This document shows positions 55,066-64,000 of a stretch of DNA of 64,000 bases, piece after piece. The position numbers were made by a program, and so were the translations under genes. Within the stretch, counting starts at the first letter, position 1, and the number at the start of each line of letters is the position of its first letter. Under the pieces are notes generated by a model. That model ran no database searches, had not been told where the DNA came from, and saw only the letters and a program-made list of their open reading frames with translations. Source of the stretch: Aerococcus viridans (GTDB lineage Bacteria; Bacillota; Bacilli; Lactobacillales; Aerococcaceae); NCBI RefSeq assembly GCF_001543285.1, contig NZ_CP014164.1, forward strand, positions 1,860,001 through 1,924,000, written 5' to 3'.

Positions 55066-57711
55066 TTATAGTAATTCGCCATGACGTTTCACATAGATAT
55101 GTTTCACGATTTGTACTAATATCAAATACAAAACGACTGTTACGGCTAATACCCCCCAGAATTGGATTGGTAATGCAGCTAAGCCAAGTGCGTGACCTAA
55201 ACCTGTATACGGTGCAAATGAACCGATTAAAATACCAATACCTGTAATTGAAAGTACTACTTTTGATGGTCGACTTTGGATAAATGGGATTTTTGGTGTG
55301 CGTAAAGTATATAAAACAAGCGTTTGTGTCCATAAGGAAACCACAAACCAACTAGATTGGAAGATCGCGATAAATAAATCTTGTTGACCTTCGTTTAAGT
55401 TTACAAATTGTCCGCCAGCAATACTTGGTGCAATAATGAAAAATGTAACGATAAAGGTTGTGACATCAAAAATGGAACTTGTTGGTCCAAACCATACCAT
55501 AAATTTTTGGATGGAAGAAGCTGCCCATTTTTTGGGTAGGTATAAATATTCTTTATCCATATCGTCCCATGGTAATGACATTGACGCAATTTCATAAATT
55601 AAGCCTAAGAATAGTAATTGAATAGGTAGCATTGGTAAGAATGGTAAGAAAATACTAGCAATCAGTACTGAGAATACATTCCCAAAGTTAGATGAAGTAG
55701 TCGCTTTGATATACTTCATGGTATTACCAAATACTTTTCGTCCTGCTAGAATTCCTTTTTCAAGAATCATTAAGTCTTTTTCTAGCAAGATGATATCTGC
55801 TGACTCTTTCGCAATATCCACTGCGTTATCCACAGAGATGCCCACATCTGCTGCCCTTAGTGCTGGTGAATCATTAATCCCATCACCTAGAAAACCTACC
55901 ACATGACCATTTTCTCTTAGTATCGTCACCAAAGTTGATTTTTGCGTTGGATTTAATTTTACAAATAAACTATGTTTTTCAGCTATTTCACCTAGCTCTT
56001 TATCTGTTTTATCCACTAATTGATCCCCGGAAATAATATGTTCTTTGGGAATACCTACTTGCTCAGCTACGGATACCGTCACTAGTTCGTTATCACCTGT
56101 CATAATTTTCACATTAACCGCATGCTCATTTAACGCTTTAATTGCTGCTTTAGTAGATGGTTTTGGTGGATCTAGGAAGGCTAAATAGCCAATAAGTACC
56201 ATTTCACTTTCATCTTTTACTGAGAAAGCATCTACTGGGCTAGGGTTTGTTTTTTGGGCAACACCTAGTACACGTAATCCTTGGCTATTTAATTTGGCAA
56301 CTTGTGCTAATACTTTTTCTCGTACTTGGTCTGTCAACTCAAGTATGTCACCCGCATAGTCCACGTAAGAGGATACAGCCAACATTTCTTCAATCGCACC
56401 CTTGGTGATCATTTGTGTCTTACCAGCTTGATCTTCAACCACTACACTCAGTCTTCTACGCTCGAAGTCAAAAGGAAGTTCATCTACTTTTGTATAAGCT
56501 AATTTTTCGCATGCTAATTCTTCTTCACCTGCTTGAATAATCGCTTTATCCATAAGGTTACCTAAACCAGTTTGAAAATAGCTATTTAGATAAGCATGAC
56601 GCAGCACACGATTGCTTTCTTCTCCATCAATATTTAGATGGTGTTGAAGCACAATATTATCTTGTGTTAAGGTACCAGTTTTATCTGTCACTAATACGTC
56701 AATAGCTCCAAAATTTTGAATACCTTGAAGGTTACGTACAATCGTACCCTCTTTTTTCATATCTTTAGCGCCCTTAACTAAGTTTGTTGTCACAATCATC
56801 GGTAACATTTCAGGTGTTAAACCTACCGCAATGGAAATGCCAAATAGTAAAGCTTGTAACCAATCACCTTTTGTTAAACCATTAATCAGAATAACAATCA
56901 CTGCCATCAAACCCATAAAGCGAATTAATAATAGTGATGTCTTTTCAATACCTTCATCAAAACTTGTTTTGATAGGTTCATTGGCAAAGGCATCCGCAAT
57001 ACCACCGAATAATGTATTATTCCCGGTTCTTACTACCACACCTTCACCAACACCGCTCACTACTTCACTTCCAGTAAATACTAGGGTAGCGTAATCTGTT
57101 TCACTAGTTGGTTCCTCTATTTCATCCAGTGCGCGTTTCTCAACTGGATGACTTTCACCTGTTAATGAAGTCTGAGATACGAATAAATCTTTACTGTTTA
57201 TTAAGCGAATATCCGCTGGAATCATATCCCCAGCTTTTAACCGAACTAAGTCACCGATTACGATATCTTCAGTTCTAATTTCTTGGTACTGACCTTCCCG
57301 CTTAACTGCCGATGTCACTTCGACCATAGATTCTAATGCTTCTACAGATTGATTTGAACGGATAGTTTGAATCAAAGACATGGTACCACTTAAGATAATT
57401 AACACTACAATAATAATTGGCCCTAAAATTTCCCGTTCAGTAGCCTCTACAAATACATAGTCTGTTAAAAATGAAATCAAAGCTAAACTTAATAGTACTA
57501 GTGTAAACGGCGTGAAATAAGCCTCAAAGATATAGCGCCATAAACTTTTCTCTGTACCATAATCTATTTCATTATCACCATATTCAGCTCTAATTTGACT
57601 TGCTTCTTCTTCTTTAAATCCGTCTACTTTTACTTTAAATATTTCTTTTATTTCTAAAATAGGTTTACTAGCTAGTTCAAAGTAACCTAATTTATCTCTG
57701 TTATTCATCAT
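55066..57711 (-). CDS. mgtA: Mg2+-importing P-type ATPase MgtA/MgtB
   Basis: P3B-type magnesium uptake ATPase of 881 aa. It has TGES loop SQTSLTGESHPVEK, phosphorylation site VLVTDKTGTLTQDNI, helix M4 VGLTPEMLPMIVTTNLVKGA (the MPEM-type signature of Mgt pumps), FLGDGINDSPALRAADVGIS and the MgtB-like C-terminal helices. The start is the ATG at 57711, nine bases after AAAGGA; a TTG at 57720 would lie too close to it. It sits behind a Mg2+ M-box riboswitch, so import rises when Mg2+ is scarce. Confidence 0.95.
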   Translation of the reverse strand: MMNNRDKLGYFELASKPILEIKEIFKVKVDGFKEEEASQIRAEYGDNEIDYGTEKSLWRYIFEAYFTPFTLVLLSLALISFLTDYVFVEATEREILGPIIIVVLIILSGTMSLIQTIRSNQSVEALESMVEVTSAVKREGQYQEIRTEDIVIGDLVRLKAGDMIPADIRLINSKDLFVSQTSLTGESHPVEKRALDEIEEPTSETDYATLVFTGSEVVSGVGEGVVVRTGNNTLFGGIADAFANEPIKTSFDEGIEKTSLLLIRFMGLMAVIVILINGLTKGDWLQALLFGISIAVGLTPEMLPMIVTTNLVKGAKDMKKEGTIVRNLQGIQNFGAIDVLVTDKTGTLTQDNIVLQHHLNIDGEESNRVLRHAYLNSYFQTGLGNLMDKAIIQAGEEELACEKLAYTKVDELPFDFERRRLSVVVEDQAGKTQMITKGAIEEMLAVSSYVDYAGDILELTDQVREKVLAQVAKLNSQGLRVLGVAQKTNPSPVDAFSVKDESEMVLIGYLAFLDPPKPSTKAAIKALNEHAVNVKIMTGDNELVTVSVAEQVGIPKEHIISGDQLVDKTDKELGEIAEKHSLFVKLNPTQKSTLVTILRENGHVVGFLGDGINDSPALRAADVGISVDNAVDIAKESADIILLEKDLMILEKGILAGRKVFGNTMKYIKATTSSNFGNVFSVLIASIFLPFLPMLPIQLLFLGLIYEIASMSLPWDDMDKEYLYLPKKWAASSIQKFMVWFGPTSSIFDVTTFIVTFFIIAPSIAGGQFVNLNEGQQDLFIAIFQSSWFVVSLWTQTLVLYTLRTPKIPFIQSRPSKVVLSITGIGILIGSFAPYTGLGHALGLAALPIQFWGVLAVTVVLYLILVQIVKHIYVKRHGELL

Positions 57712-57914
57712 TGTATTCAATCCTTTCTTTCACACGATGCTACTTCCTCACATTAGTCTAGACTGTAATCAGCCACCTAAAGTTCTGGAAAGGATGCAAA
57801 GAAAGTCTTTAACCATTGAATGAATGATAAAAACAACTAAGAAATGATACACCTTTTTACCATAAAAATACCTCCTCATTTTATACTTGTTAAAATGAAG
57901 ATTTGTCGCAATAT

Positions 57915-58165
57915 AAAAAGCCCCCACTAAAATTAGCGAGAGCCTACTCTAAATATCCACAACAAAAACGGGTATACACCTATTTTTGTTATTTGATCTT
58001 TTCGTGGAGTTTTAGCACTATACAACGTAAACATTACTGTTAGCTACGTTAGAAATTCCTTCTATTCGGATAATCCTGTTATACCCATTGGCGTCTCTGG
58101 ACGTTTCTGGGCAGTAGCCTGTGTTTGTATAGGAGCCTCTGCCTAACAAATCATATTCTCTTTTC
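57915..58165 (-). ncRNA. M-box (ykoK) Mg2+ riboswitch
   Basis: Minus strand: TTAGGCAGAGGCTCCTATAC, AAACACAGGCTACTGCCCAG, AAACGTCCAGAGACGCCAAT, GGGTATAACAGG. These are the conserved M-box segments. The terminator is AGGCTCTCGCTAA / TTAGTGGGGGCT (GC-rich stem with bulges) plus TTTTTATA (57913-57946). Mg2+ binding should terminate transcription before mgtA. Confidence 0.93.
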
Positions 58166-58175
58166 AACACTCATA

Positions 58176-58204
58176 AGCATACAAACATTAACAGCTATTG
58201 TCAA
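58176..58204 (-). promoter_or_regulatory. mgtA promoter
   Basis: TTGACA (58199-58204), 17-base spacer, TATGCT (58176-58181) on the minus strand. Confidence 0.8.
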
Positions 58205-58390
58205 GTCATAGAGAAAACTTGGGTTTGTATCAAGCCTTTGTTAGCTTATATTTACTAGTTAATTTTACGAATTGTTCTACCTGAACCTACCCAGTCAACC
58301 CCCTTCACTTGCTAGGAAAAACACCCAATATTTACATTTTAACTGTAACCACCTTTACCCCAACTTTGGACAATTAAATATACCTCAAAT

Positions 58391-58450
58391 ATCCTAATTG
58401 ATATTGCTAGCTTGATTCACAGAATGTTAGATTTTGAAATTACTTATTAA
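58391..58450 (+). pseudogene. remnant of a second niaX-like gene
   Basis: Nineteen codons ILIDIASLIHRMLDFEITY and a TAA. They align with NiaX IVLVGIGTLIHGMIDFEIAY. Only the last conserved helix is left. The rest of 58205-58590 shows no feature I can support. Confidence 0.5.
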
Positions 58451-58593
58451 ATAACTTAGGTTTGCGAGATTCGTTTGCAAGATTGAGGCCGGAACTAGCT
58501 AGCATGCCTTGACAGTGAAAAAGGATAACTGACCATATCAGAGTATTTGAGAGTAAGTGTAAACAAGAGACTTTGCGATTCATTTACTAACGA

Positions 58594-58640
58594 TAAAAAA
58601 ACATGTCCGATTCACCGATTTGGTAGACCAGACATGTTTT
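58594..58640 (-). terminator. gatCAB terminator
   Basis: AAACATGTCTGGT...ATCGGACATGTTT stem with TTTTTTATCG on the minus strand. Confidence 0.85.
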
Positions 58641-58654
58641 AGTTTTGTTCAAAA

Positions 58655-60082
58655 TTAGCGTTTATCCAATTCTTCGGTTAATAATTGATTAACAACTTGT
58701 GGGTTCGCTTGACCCTTAGTAGCTTTCATAATTTGACCAACTAAGAAACCAGTCGCTTTCTTCTTACCAGCTTTATAGTCGTCAATTGATTGTTGGTTGT
58801 TATCAAGAATTTCAGTAATTAATGGTAACAATTGTGCTGGATCAGATAATTGTACTAATCCCTCAGCTTCAACAACCTCTTTAGCTGAACCACCTTTATC
58901 TGCTAAGACTTTGAATACTTTCTTCGCTTGCTTGCTTGAGATAGTACCATCTTCAATCAAGGCAATCATTTCTGCTAATGATTCTGGCGTTAAACCAATT
59001 TGGTCTAAGTCTTTCTCATTATCGTTCATGTAAGCATTCACTTCACCCATTAACCAGTTAGAAGCTTGTTTCGGATCAGCGCCAGCTTTCACTGTAGCAT
59101 CAAAGAAGTCAGACATTTCTAAGGTTTGCGTCAAAATTTGAGCGTCATATTCTGGTAATTCGAAAGTCTCTACATAACGTTTACGACGATCAGCCGGCAT
59201 TTCTGGTAAGCTTGCTTGAATTTCCTCTAACCAAGCATCAGATACTGTAAATGGCGGTAGGTCTGGTTCTGGGAAGTAACGGTAGTCGGCTGCCCCTTCT
59301 TTTACACGCATTAATTGCGTTTTACCAGTGTTTTCATCGTAACGACGAGTGGCTTGTTCAATCACACCACCTGCGTTTAAGACTTGTGCTTGACGTTTTT
59401 CTTCGTAAGCTAAACCTTTACGAACATAGTTGAATGAGTTTAAGTTTTTCAATTCGTTTTTGGTACCAAATTCTTTTTGGCCATAAGGACGTAAAGAAAT
59501 ATTGGCGTCACAACGCATTGAACCTTCTTCCATTTTCACATCAGAAACGCCAGTGAAACGGATGATTTCACGGATTTTTTCTAAGTATGCATAGGCTTCT
59601 TCTGGTGAACGCATATCTGCTTCAGATACGATTTCTAATAACGGTGTACCTTGACGGTTTAAGTCAACTAATGAATCGCCAGCACCGTGGATGTTTTTAC
59701 CTGCATCTTCTTCTAAGTGAAGACGTTCGATACGGATTTTTTTGGTTTCACCATTCACTTCGATTTCAATCCAACCATTTTCACCAATTGGTCGCCATAA
59801 TTGAGTTGTTTGGTAAGCTTTTGGATTGTCTGGGTAGAAGTAGTTTTTACGGTCGAAGTGTTGTACTGGGTTGATTTCACAGTTTAAAGCTAAAGCGGCT
59901 TTAATGGCGAATTCAATACCACGACGGTTCATTTTTGGCAAGACACCAGGATAACCGAAGTCAATAACGTTTGTGTTTGTGTTAGGTTCTGCTCCAAAGT
60001 GAGCGGCAGATGGAGAGAACATTTTTGATTCTGTCTTTAATTCGACATGGACTTCAAGTCCAATGACTGTTTCGTAATTCAT
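58655..60082 (-). CDS. gatB: Asp/Glu-tRNA amidotransferase subunit B
   Basis: Kinase/tRNA-binding subunit of GatCAB, which turns Glu-tRNA(Gln) and Asp-tRNA(Asn) into the amidated forms. The 475 aa protein is full length. It has N-terminal [79 protein letters not shown], then a C-terminal YqeY-like tail ([14 protein letters not shown] ... [17 protein letters not shown]) that binds tRNA. Third gene of gatCAB, with GGGAGG before the ATG. Confidence 0.97.
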   Translation of the reverse strand: MNYETVIGLEVHVELKTESKMFSPSAAHFGAEPNTNTNVIDFGYPGVLPKMNRRGIEFAIKAALALNCEINPVQHFDRKNYFYPDNPKAYQTTQLWRPIGENGWIEIEVNGETKKIRIERLHLEEDAGKNIHGAGDSLVDLNRQGTPLLEIVSEADMRSPEEAYAYLEKIREIIRFTGVSDVKMEEGSMRCDANISLRPYGQKEFGTKNELKNLNSFNYVRKGLAYEEKRQAQVLNAGGVIEQATRRYDENTGKTQLMRVKEGAADYRYFPEPDLPPFTVSDAWLEEIQASLPEMPADRRKRYVETFELPEYDAQILTQTLEMSDFFDATVKAGADPKQASNWLMGEVNAYMNDNEKDLDQIGLTPESLAEMIALIEDGTISSKQAKKVFKVLADKGGSAKEVVEAEGLVQLSDPAQLLPLITEILDNNQQSIDDYKAGKKKATGFLVGQIMKATKGQANPQVVNQLLTEELDKR

Positions 60083-60097
60083 GCGATTTCCTCCCTC

Positions 60098-61552
60098 TTA
60101 CTCTGCTGGATGTTTTGTATAAGCGTCGTTTACTTGTTCAACAGCGTATGCTGCACGGTAAATTTTTTCTTCTTCGAAACGGTTACCGATGATTTGTAAA
60201 CCGATTGGTAGACCTTTGTCGTCAAACCCAACAGGCATTGATAAACCAGGTAGTCCAGCTAAGTTTACAGGAACTGTTAATAAGTCAGCCATGTACATTT
60301 CGATTGGATCGTCATTCTTCTCACCTAATTTAAAGGCTGTACCAGTAGTTACTGGTGATACGATTAAATCAACTTCTGAGAAGATGCTATCAAATGCTTC
60401 TTTAATTAACATACGTACTTTAGCAGCTTTCATGAAGTATTCGTCGAAGTTTTCTGATGCGATAGAGAATGTACCTGTCATCAAACGACGTTTTACTTCA
60501 TCACCAAAACCTTCAGTTCTTGTATTGACATACAATTCTTCTAGATCATTGAAGCTTTCTGCGCGGTAACCGTAACGGATACCATCATAGCGTTGTAAGT
60601 TTGAAGATGCTTCTGCAGAGGCGATGATATAGTAAACTGGAATACCATATTTCAAGTTTTCGAAGCTGATTTCTTTAATAGTTGCACCAGCATTTTCTAA
60701 TTGCTTGATTGATGCGCGAACTTGTTCTTTCACTTGTTCGTCAACAGCGTCACCAAAGAACTCTACCGGTACACCAACTGTTAACCCTTGAACGCCATCT
60801 TTCATAGAGGCCACATAGTTAGGCACTTCAATGTTTGCTGAGGTTGAATCATGGTCATCATAACCAGCAATTGCTTCTAACATAATCGCATTATCTTCAA
60901 CTGTACGAGTCATTGGCCCAACTTGGTCTAATGAAGAAGCAAAAGAAATAACGCCCCAACGTGACACACGACCGTAAGTAGGTTTCATCCCTACAATACC
61001 GTTGTATGCCGCGGGTTGACGGATTGAACCACCTGTATCGGTACCTAATGTTGCCATCACTTGACCAGCTGAAACAGCGGCCGCTGAACCACCTGAAGAA
61101 CCGCCTGGTACACGGTCTGTATCAAATGGATTGCGAACTGGGCCGAAATAAGACGTTTCATTTGAACCACCCATGGCGAATTCATCCATGTTTAATTTGG
61201 CAATATTAATCGCACCTGCTGCAGCTAATTTTTCAGTAACTGTTGCATCATAAATTGGTACAAAGTCAGCTAGCATTTTAGATGCTGCTGTAGTTGTGAC
61301 ACCGTTTGTTAAGATATTGTCTTTTAATCCAATCGGAATGCCTTGTAATGGTCGGTCAGAGGAGTAACCTTTTTCGTCAGATGCTTTGGCTTTTGCTAAA
61401 GCATTCTCTTCGTCTAAAGTGATGACCGCGTTGATTGTGTCATTTTCTGCTTTAATACGGCGTATAGCTTCTTCCACTAATTCAACAGATGTCACTTGGC
61501 CTGCTACTAATTTCTCATTTAATGAGCGAATTGTATCTGTAAATTTTTCCAT
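60098..61552 (-). CDS. gatA: Asp/Glu-tRNA amidotransferase subunit A
   Basis: Amidase-signature glutaminase subunit, 484 aa. The Ser-cisSer-Lys triad is intact: Lys in IPIGLKDNILTNG, cis-Ser in GTDTGGSIRQPAAY and nucleophile region VPGGSSGGSAAAVSAG. The start codon overlaps the gatC stop by one base (TAATG), ensuring coupled translation. Confidence 0.97.
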   Translation of the reverse strand: MEKFTDTIRSLNEKLVAGQVTSVELVEEAIRRIKAENDTINAVITLDEENALAKAKASDEKGYSSDRPLQGIPIGLKDNILTNGVTTTAASKMLADFVPIYDATVTEKLAAAGAINIAKLNMDEFAMGGSNETSYFGPVRNPFDTDRVPGGSSGGSAAAVSAGQVMATLGTDTGGSIRQPAAYNGIVGMKPTYGRVSRWGVISFASSLDQVGPMTRTVEDNAIMLEAIAGYDDHDSTSANIEVPNYVASMKDGVQGLTVGVPVEFFGDAVDEQVKEQVRASIKQLENAGATIKEISFENLKYGIPVYYIIASAEASSNLQRYDGIRYGYRAESFNDLEELYVNTRTEGFGDEVKRRLMTGTFSIASENFDEYFMKAAKVRMLIKEAFDSIFSEVDLIVSPVTTGTAFKLGEKNDDPIEMYMADLLTVPVNLAGLPGLSMPVGFDDKGLPIGLQIIGNRFEEEKIYRAAYAVEQVNDAYTKHPAE

Positions 61553-61857
61553 TAAGCGTCGCCTCCATCTGTATCAATAATTGATGGCACTTCGATAAAA
61601 CCATCGACTGTTGTTTTGGCGTTGATAAATAATTCATCACGCGTTTGCATTTTCACAACTTTATCTTCGCGCATCACGTTTTCAAAATCGACTGCCCAAA
61701 ACATAGGTGCTACATCGGTAGTATCGATTTCTTGTAATTCTTCAATCATATTTAAAATATTCCCAAATTCTTCAGTAAAGTGAACGACATCTTCATCTTC
61801 AACCTTGAATTTAGCTAATTTAGCAATCCGTTTAACTTCTTCTTCAGAAATTGACAT
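61552..61857 (-). CDS. gatC: Asp/Glu-tRNA amidotransferase subunit C
   Basis: Small belt subunit (101 aa) that clamps GatA and GatB. It reads MSISEEEVKRIAKLAKFKVE, FTEEFGNILNMIEELQEIDT, DVAPMFWAVDFENVMREDKV, typical of GatC (family PTxHxxxxxNVxRxD, here with MFWAVD). The ATG at 61857 follows AAGGAGG; six codons further upstream are excluded. First gene of gatCAB. Confidence 0.95.
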   Translation of the reverse strand: MSISEEEVKRIAKLAKFKVEDEDVVHFTEEFGNILNMIEELQEIDTTDVAPMFWAVDFENVMREDKVVKMQTRDELFINAKTTVDGFIEVPSIIDTDGGDA

Positions 61858-61911
61858 AACGGGTTCCTCCTTCATTCTTCAGCTTAGTTTTCGCCTTATT
61901 TTACCTGTTTT

Positions 61912-61940
61912 ATTTTAGCACAAACGGCTCAAGTCAACAA
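61912..61940 (-). promoter_or_regulatory. gatCAB promoter
   Basis: TTGTTG (61935-61940), 17-base spacer, TAAAAT (61912-61917) on the minus strand. Between it and camS a hairpin ATAGGCAAG / CTTGCCTAT (about 62014-62048) may end the camS transcript, though its U-run is poor. Confidence 0.55.
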
Positions 61941-62146
61941 TGTTAATTAAGGTTACATGAGTATTTTTTTACAATTTTAATCTTAACCATTGGAAAATAA
62001 CTTATAAATGCGAATAGGCAAGCTTTTTTACTAAAACTTGCCTATCAAGATGACTATTCGTTTTATGGCTGTGAGCCAGAAATAAGTCGCCTACCCCTTT
62101 TTTAATTCTGAAAAAGAGGTGGATATGTTATAAAATGTTACACACT

Positions 62147-63277
62147 TTAATCTACGAGTACATAGTTGAAGGTGTCTGCGTCTTTACTTCTAGTCAATAG
62201 GGCCCGAACGCCGTCAGCGGTTACCACTTGAATTTGAATCTCAATATTGTTGTTGAATACTGAGCTTGCGGTTGAAATGGCTTGCTGTGATAAAGCGATA
62301 ATTTCGCTATAGCCATCGAATTGACTGTAGATGACGATGTTGATGTTTTGTTGCTCGTTATCCTGGTAGTAACCTACCCCTGATAGACCGGATAGTTGCG
62401 GATAGAAGCTTTGAATTTGGTCACGGAAGCGGGTGAAGGCTACTGTGTCCTCTTCGTTTGGTGCGTCATCGACGCCGTAAACGACGAAGTCTTGGTTGTA
62501 GGTTGACCAGTCACCAAATGAGTTTCCACTTGATGAAACGGCATCTGTTGAGAAGGTTCCGCCACCTAAATCACCAGATGCTTCGTTTTCAAAGATGGCT
62601 ACATGGATCGGTGTGTCCGCGTAATCCTCGTTTTCACGAATGTCAGAGACGATGGTTTTAGCCATCTGCTTCCCATGTTCGATACGCTCTTCAGAGGTAA
62701 TTTCCACTTCTTCGCTGTCTGAATCAGTCTTGAAGATATCTGAATAGTTCATTCCTAAACCGATTGAAATCCCTGCGATATTCCCGTCCTGATCAACGAA
62801 ATTGTATTCCATAATGGTATTTAAATAGCGGGGTTCAAACCCGTCCATAGTGGTCGATTCATAACCGGACGGATTTAGGCCATCTGGATTTTCGTCCGAT
62901 TGGGCTGTTAAATAAGTCAAGGTCTGGTCCTCGCCGATGACTTGTCCTTCTTGGAGCGAGTAGTCTTCAGTGGCGAAAATATTCTTGGCTAGGTCATACA
63001 AACCGCGCTCTAAATTCTCCGCATTGGCTTGTGAAGATGCCCCCGCTGTAATTCTTGAAGCAGAATTGGTTTGGTAAGTGCCGTCACTAATGTATGACGA
63101 GTAGTATTCTGTCGACAGTTGGCTTGTTTGTGTTTGTTGTTCTTCATTACTAGATGAAGTTTGGCTGGCTGAACCCACTGATTCAGTTGAATCGGCTTGG
63201 TCGTTTTGACAGGCTGTTAGGGCCAAGGTCGCCACCAATAATATGGATAATGTTTTGCATTTTTTGATTTTCAACAC
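62147..63277 (-). CDS. camS: CamS-family lipoprotein (sex-pheromone biosynthesis type)
   Basis: Membrane-anchored lipoprotein, 376 aa from the GTG at 63277 (a TTG next to it is also possible; AAAGGG precedes both). The signal peptide KIKKCKTLSILLVATLALTA ends in a lipobox LTAC, followed by a Ser/Gln/Thr-rich linker. The CamS domain includes YYSSYISDGTYQTNSASRIT, ARNLERGLYDL-like helix, YLNTIMEYNFVDQDGNIAGI and YADTPIHVAIFENEASGD. In staphylococci the cleaved CamS signal peptide yields pheromone cAM373. Here the order ligA-camS-gatCAB is conserved, but any peptide activity is unproven. Confidence 0.92.
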   Translation of the reverse strand: MLKIKKCKTLSILLVATLALTACQNDQADSTESVGSASQTSSSNEEQQTQTSQLSTEYYSSYISDGTYQTNSASRITAGASSQANAENLERGLYDLAKNIFATEDYSLQEGQVIGEDQTLTYLTAQSDENPDGLNPSGYESTTMDGFEPRYLNTIMEYNFVDQDGNIAGISIGLGMNYSDIFKTDSDSEEVEITSEERIEHGKQMAKTIVSDIRENEDYADTPIHVAIFENEASGDLGGGTFSTDAVSSSGNSFGDWSTYNQDFVVYGVDDAPNEEDTVAFTRFRDQIQSFYPQLSGLSGVGYYQDNEQQNINIVIYSQFDGYSEIIALSQQAISTASSVFNNNIEIQIQVVTADGVRALLTRSKDADTFNYVLVD

Positions 63278-63351
63278 GACATTCCCTTTCTTAACTTGGT
63301 ATTCTCCCCAATCACAAGTCCGCATTTTCTTCTTTCTATTGGTCTATTATA

Positions 63352-64000
<649 letters not shown>

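Overview
The window reads as chromosome of a low-GC Firmicute of the order Lactobacillales. The gene content fits an Aerococcus-like member of Aerococcaceae. The evidence is the tagatose-6-phosphate lac system, the ligA-camS-gatCAB order, niaR with an ECF-type NiaX, luxS, T-box leaders and the Gram-positive ribosome binding sites. The genus is an inference from gene content, not from a marker gene.

Layout. 1-300: left-edge IS3-family orfA fragment. 365-7946: complete lactose PTS/tagatose-6-phosphate pathway split into two divergent units, lacDFEG on minus and lacABC plus lacR on plus, around a regulatory region with a near-consensus cre site. 7950-19600: a patchwork of working genes (Old Yellow Enzyme-type reductase, HxlR regulator, YaaA, maltose-type O-acetyltransferase, macrolide-phosphotransferase-like kinase, Smr-less MutS2-like ATPase, ECF S component) and many decaying genes (catalase, ArsR, ABM monooxygenase, DUF1538/P-II, RluA). 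19900-22760: EcsC-like protein, VOC/glyoxalase protein and an intact IS3-family element inserted inside a terminator hairpin. 22770-29815: trpEGDCFBA operon on minus behind a tryptophan T-box. 30270-35360: ywbE broken by a stop codon, metY behind a methionine T-box, chimeric remnants, a SAM-I riboswitch driving a small cysteine-rich unknown ORF, a TnpB remnant, a nitroreductase and an IS remnant. 36200-38670: pdxS divergent from a MocR-type regulator. 38670-46900: an accessory zone with a broken secreted nuclease, an SDR epimerase, truncated regulators, a pyridine nucleotide-disulfide reductase, CadD and a second IS3-family transposase. 46940-49790: P-type ATPase with a probable yybP-ykoY manganese riboswitch. 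50300-64000: housekeeping block of rlmD, M20 deacylase and luxS, niaR/niaX, mgtA with an M-box, gatCAB, camS and the 3' part of ligA.

How it works together. The window is rich in cis-acting RNA control: two T-boxes, SAM-I, probable Mn2+ and Mg2+ riboswitches, plus protein repressors beside their targets (LacR, NiaR, MocR-type). Between the conserved operons lies a dense graveyard of truncated genes and IS scars. The best lead for an undescribed function is the complete promoter, SAM-I aptamer, terminator and ORF unit at 33156-33689. Its product, with six cysteines and three histidines in its first 64 residues, I do not recognise. No CRISPR array, rRNA, tRNA or prophage was seen.
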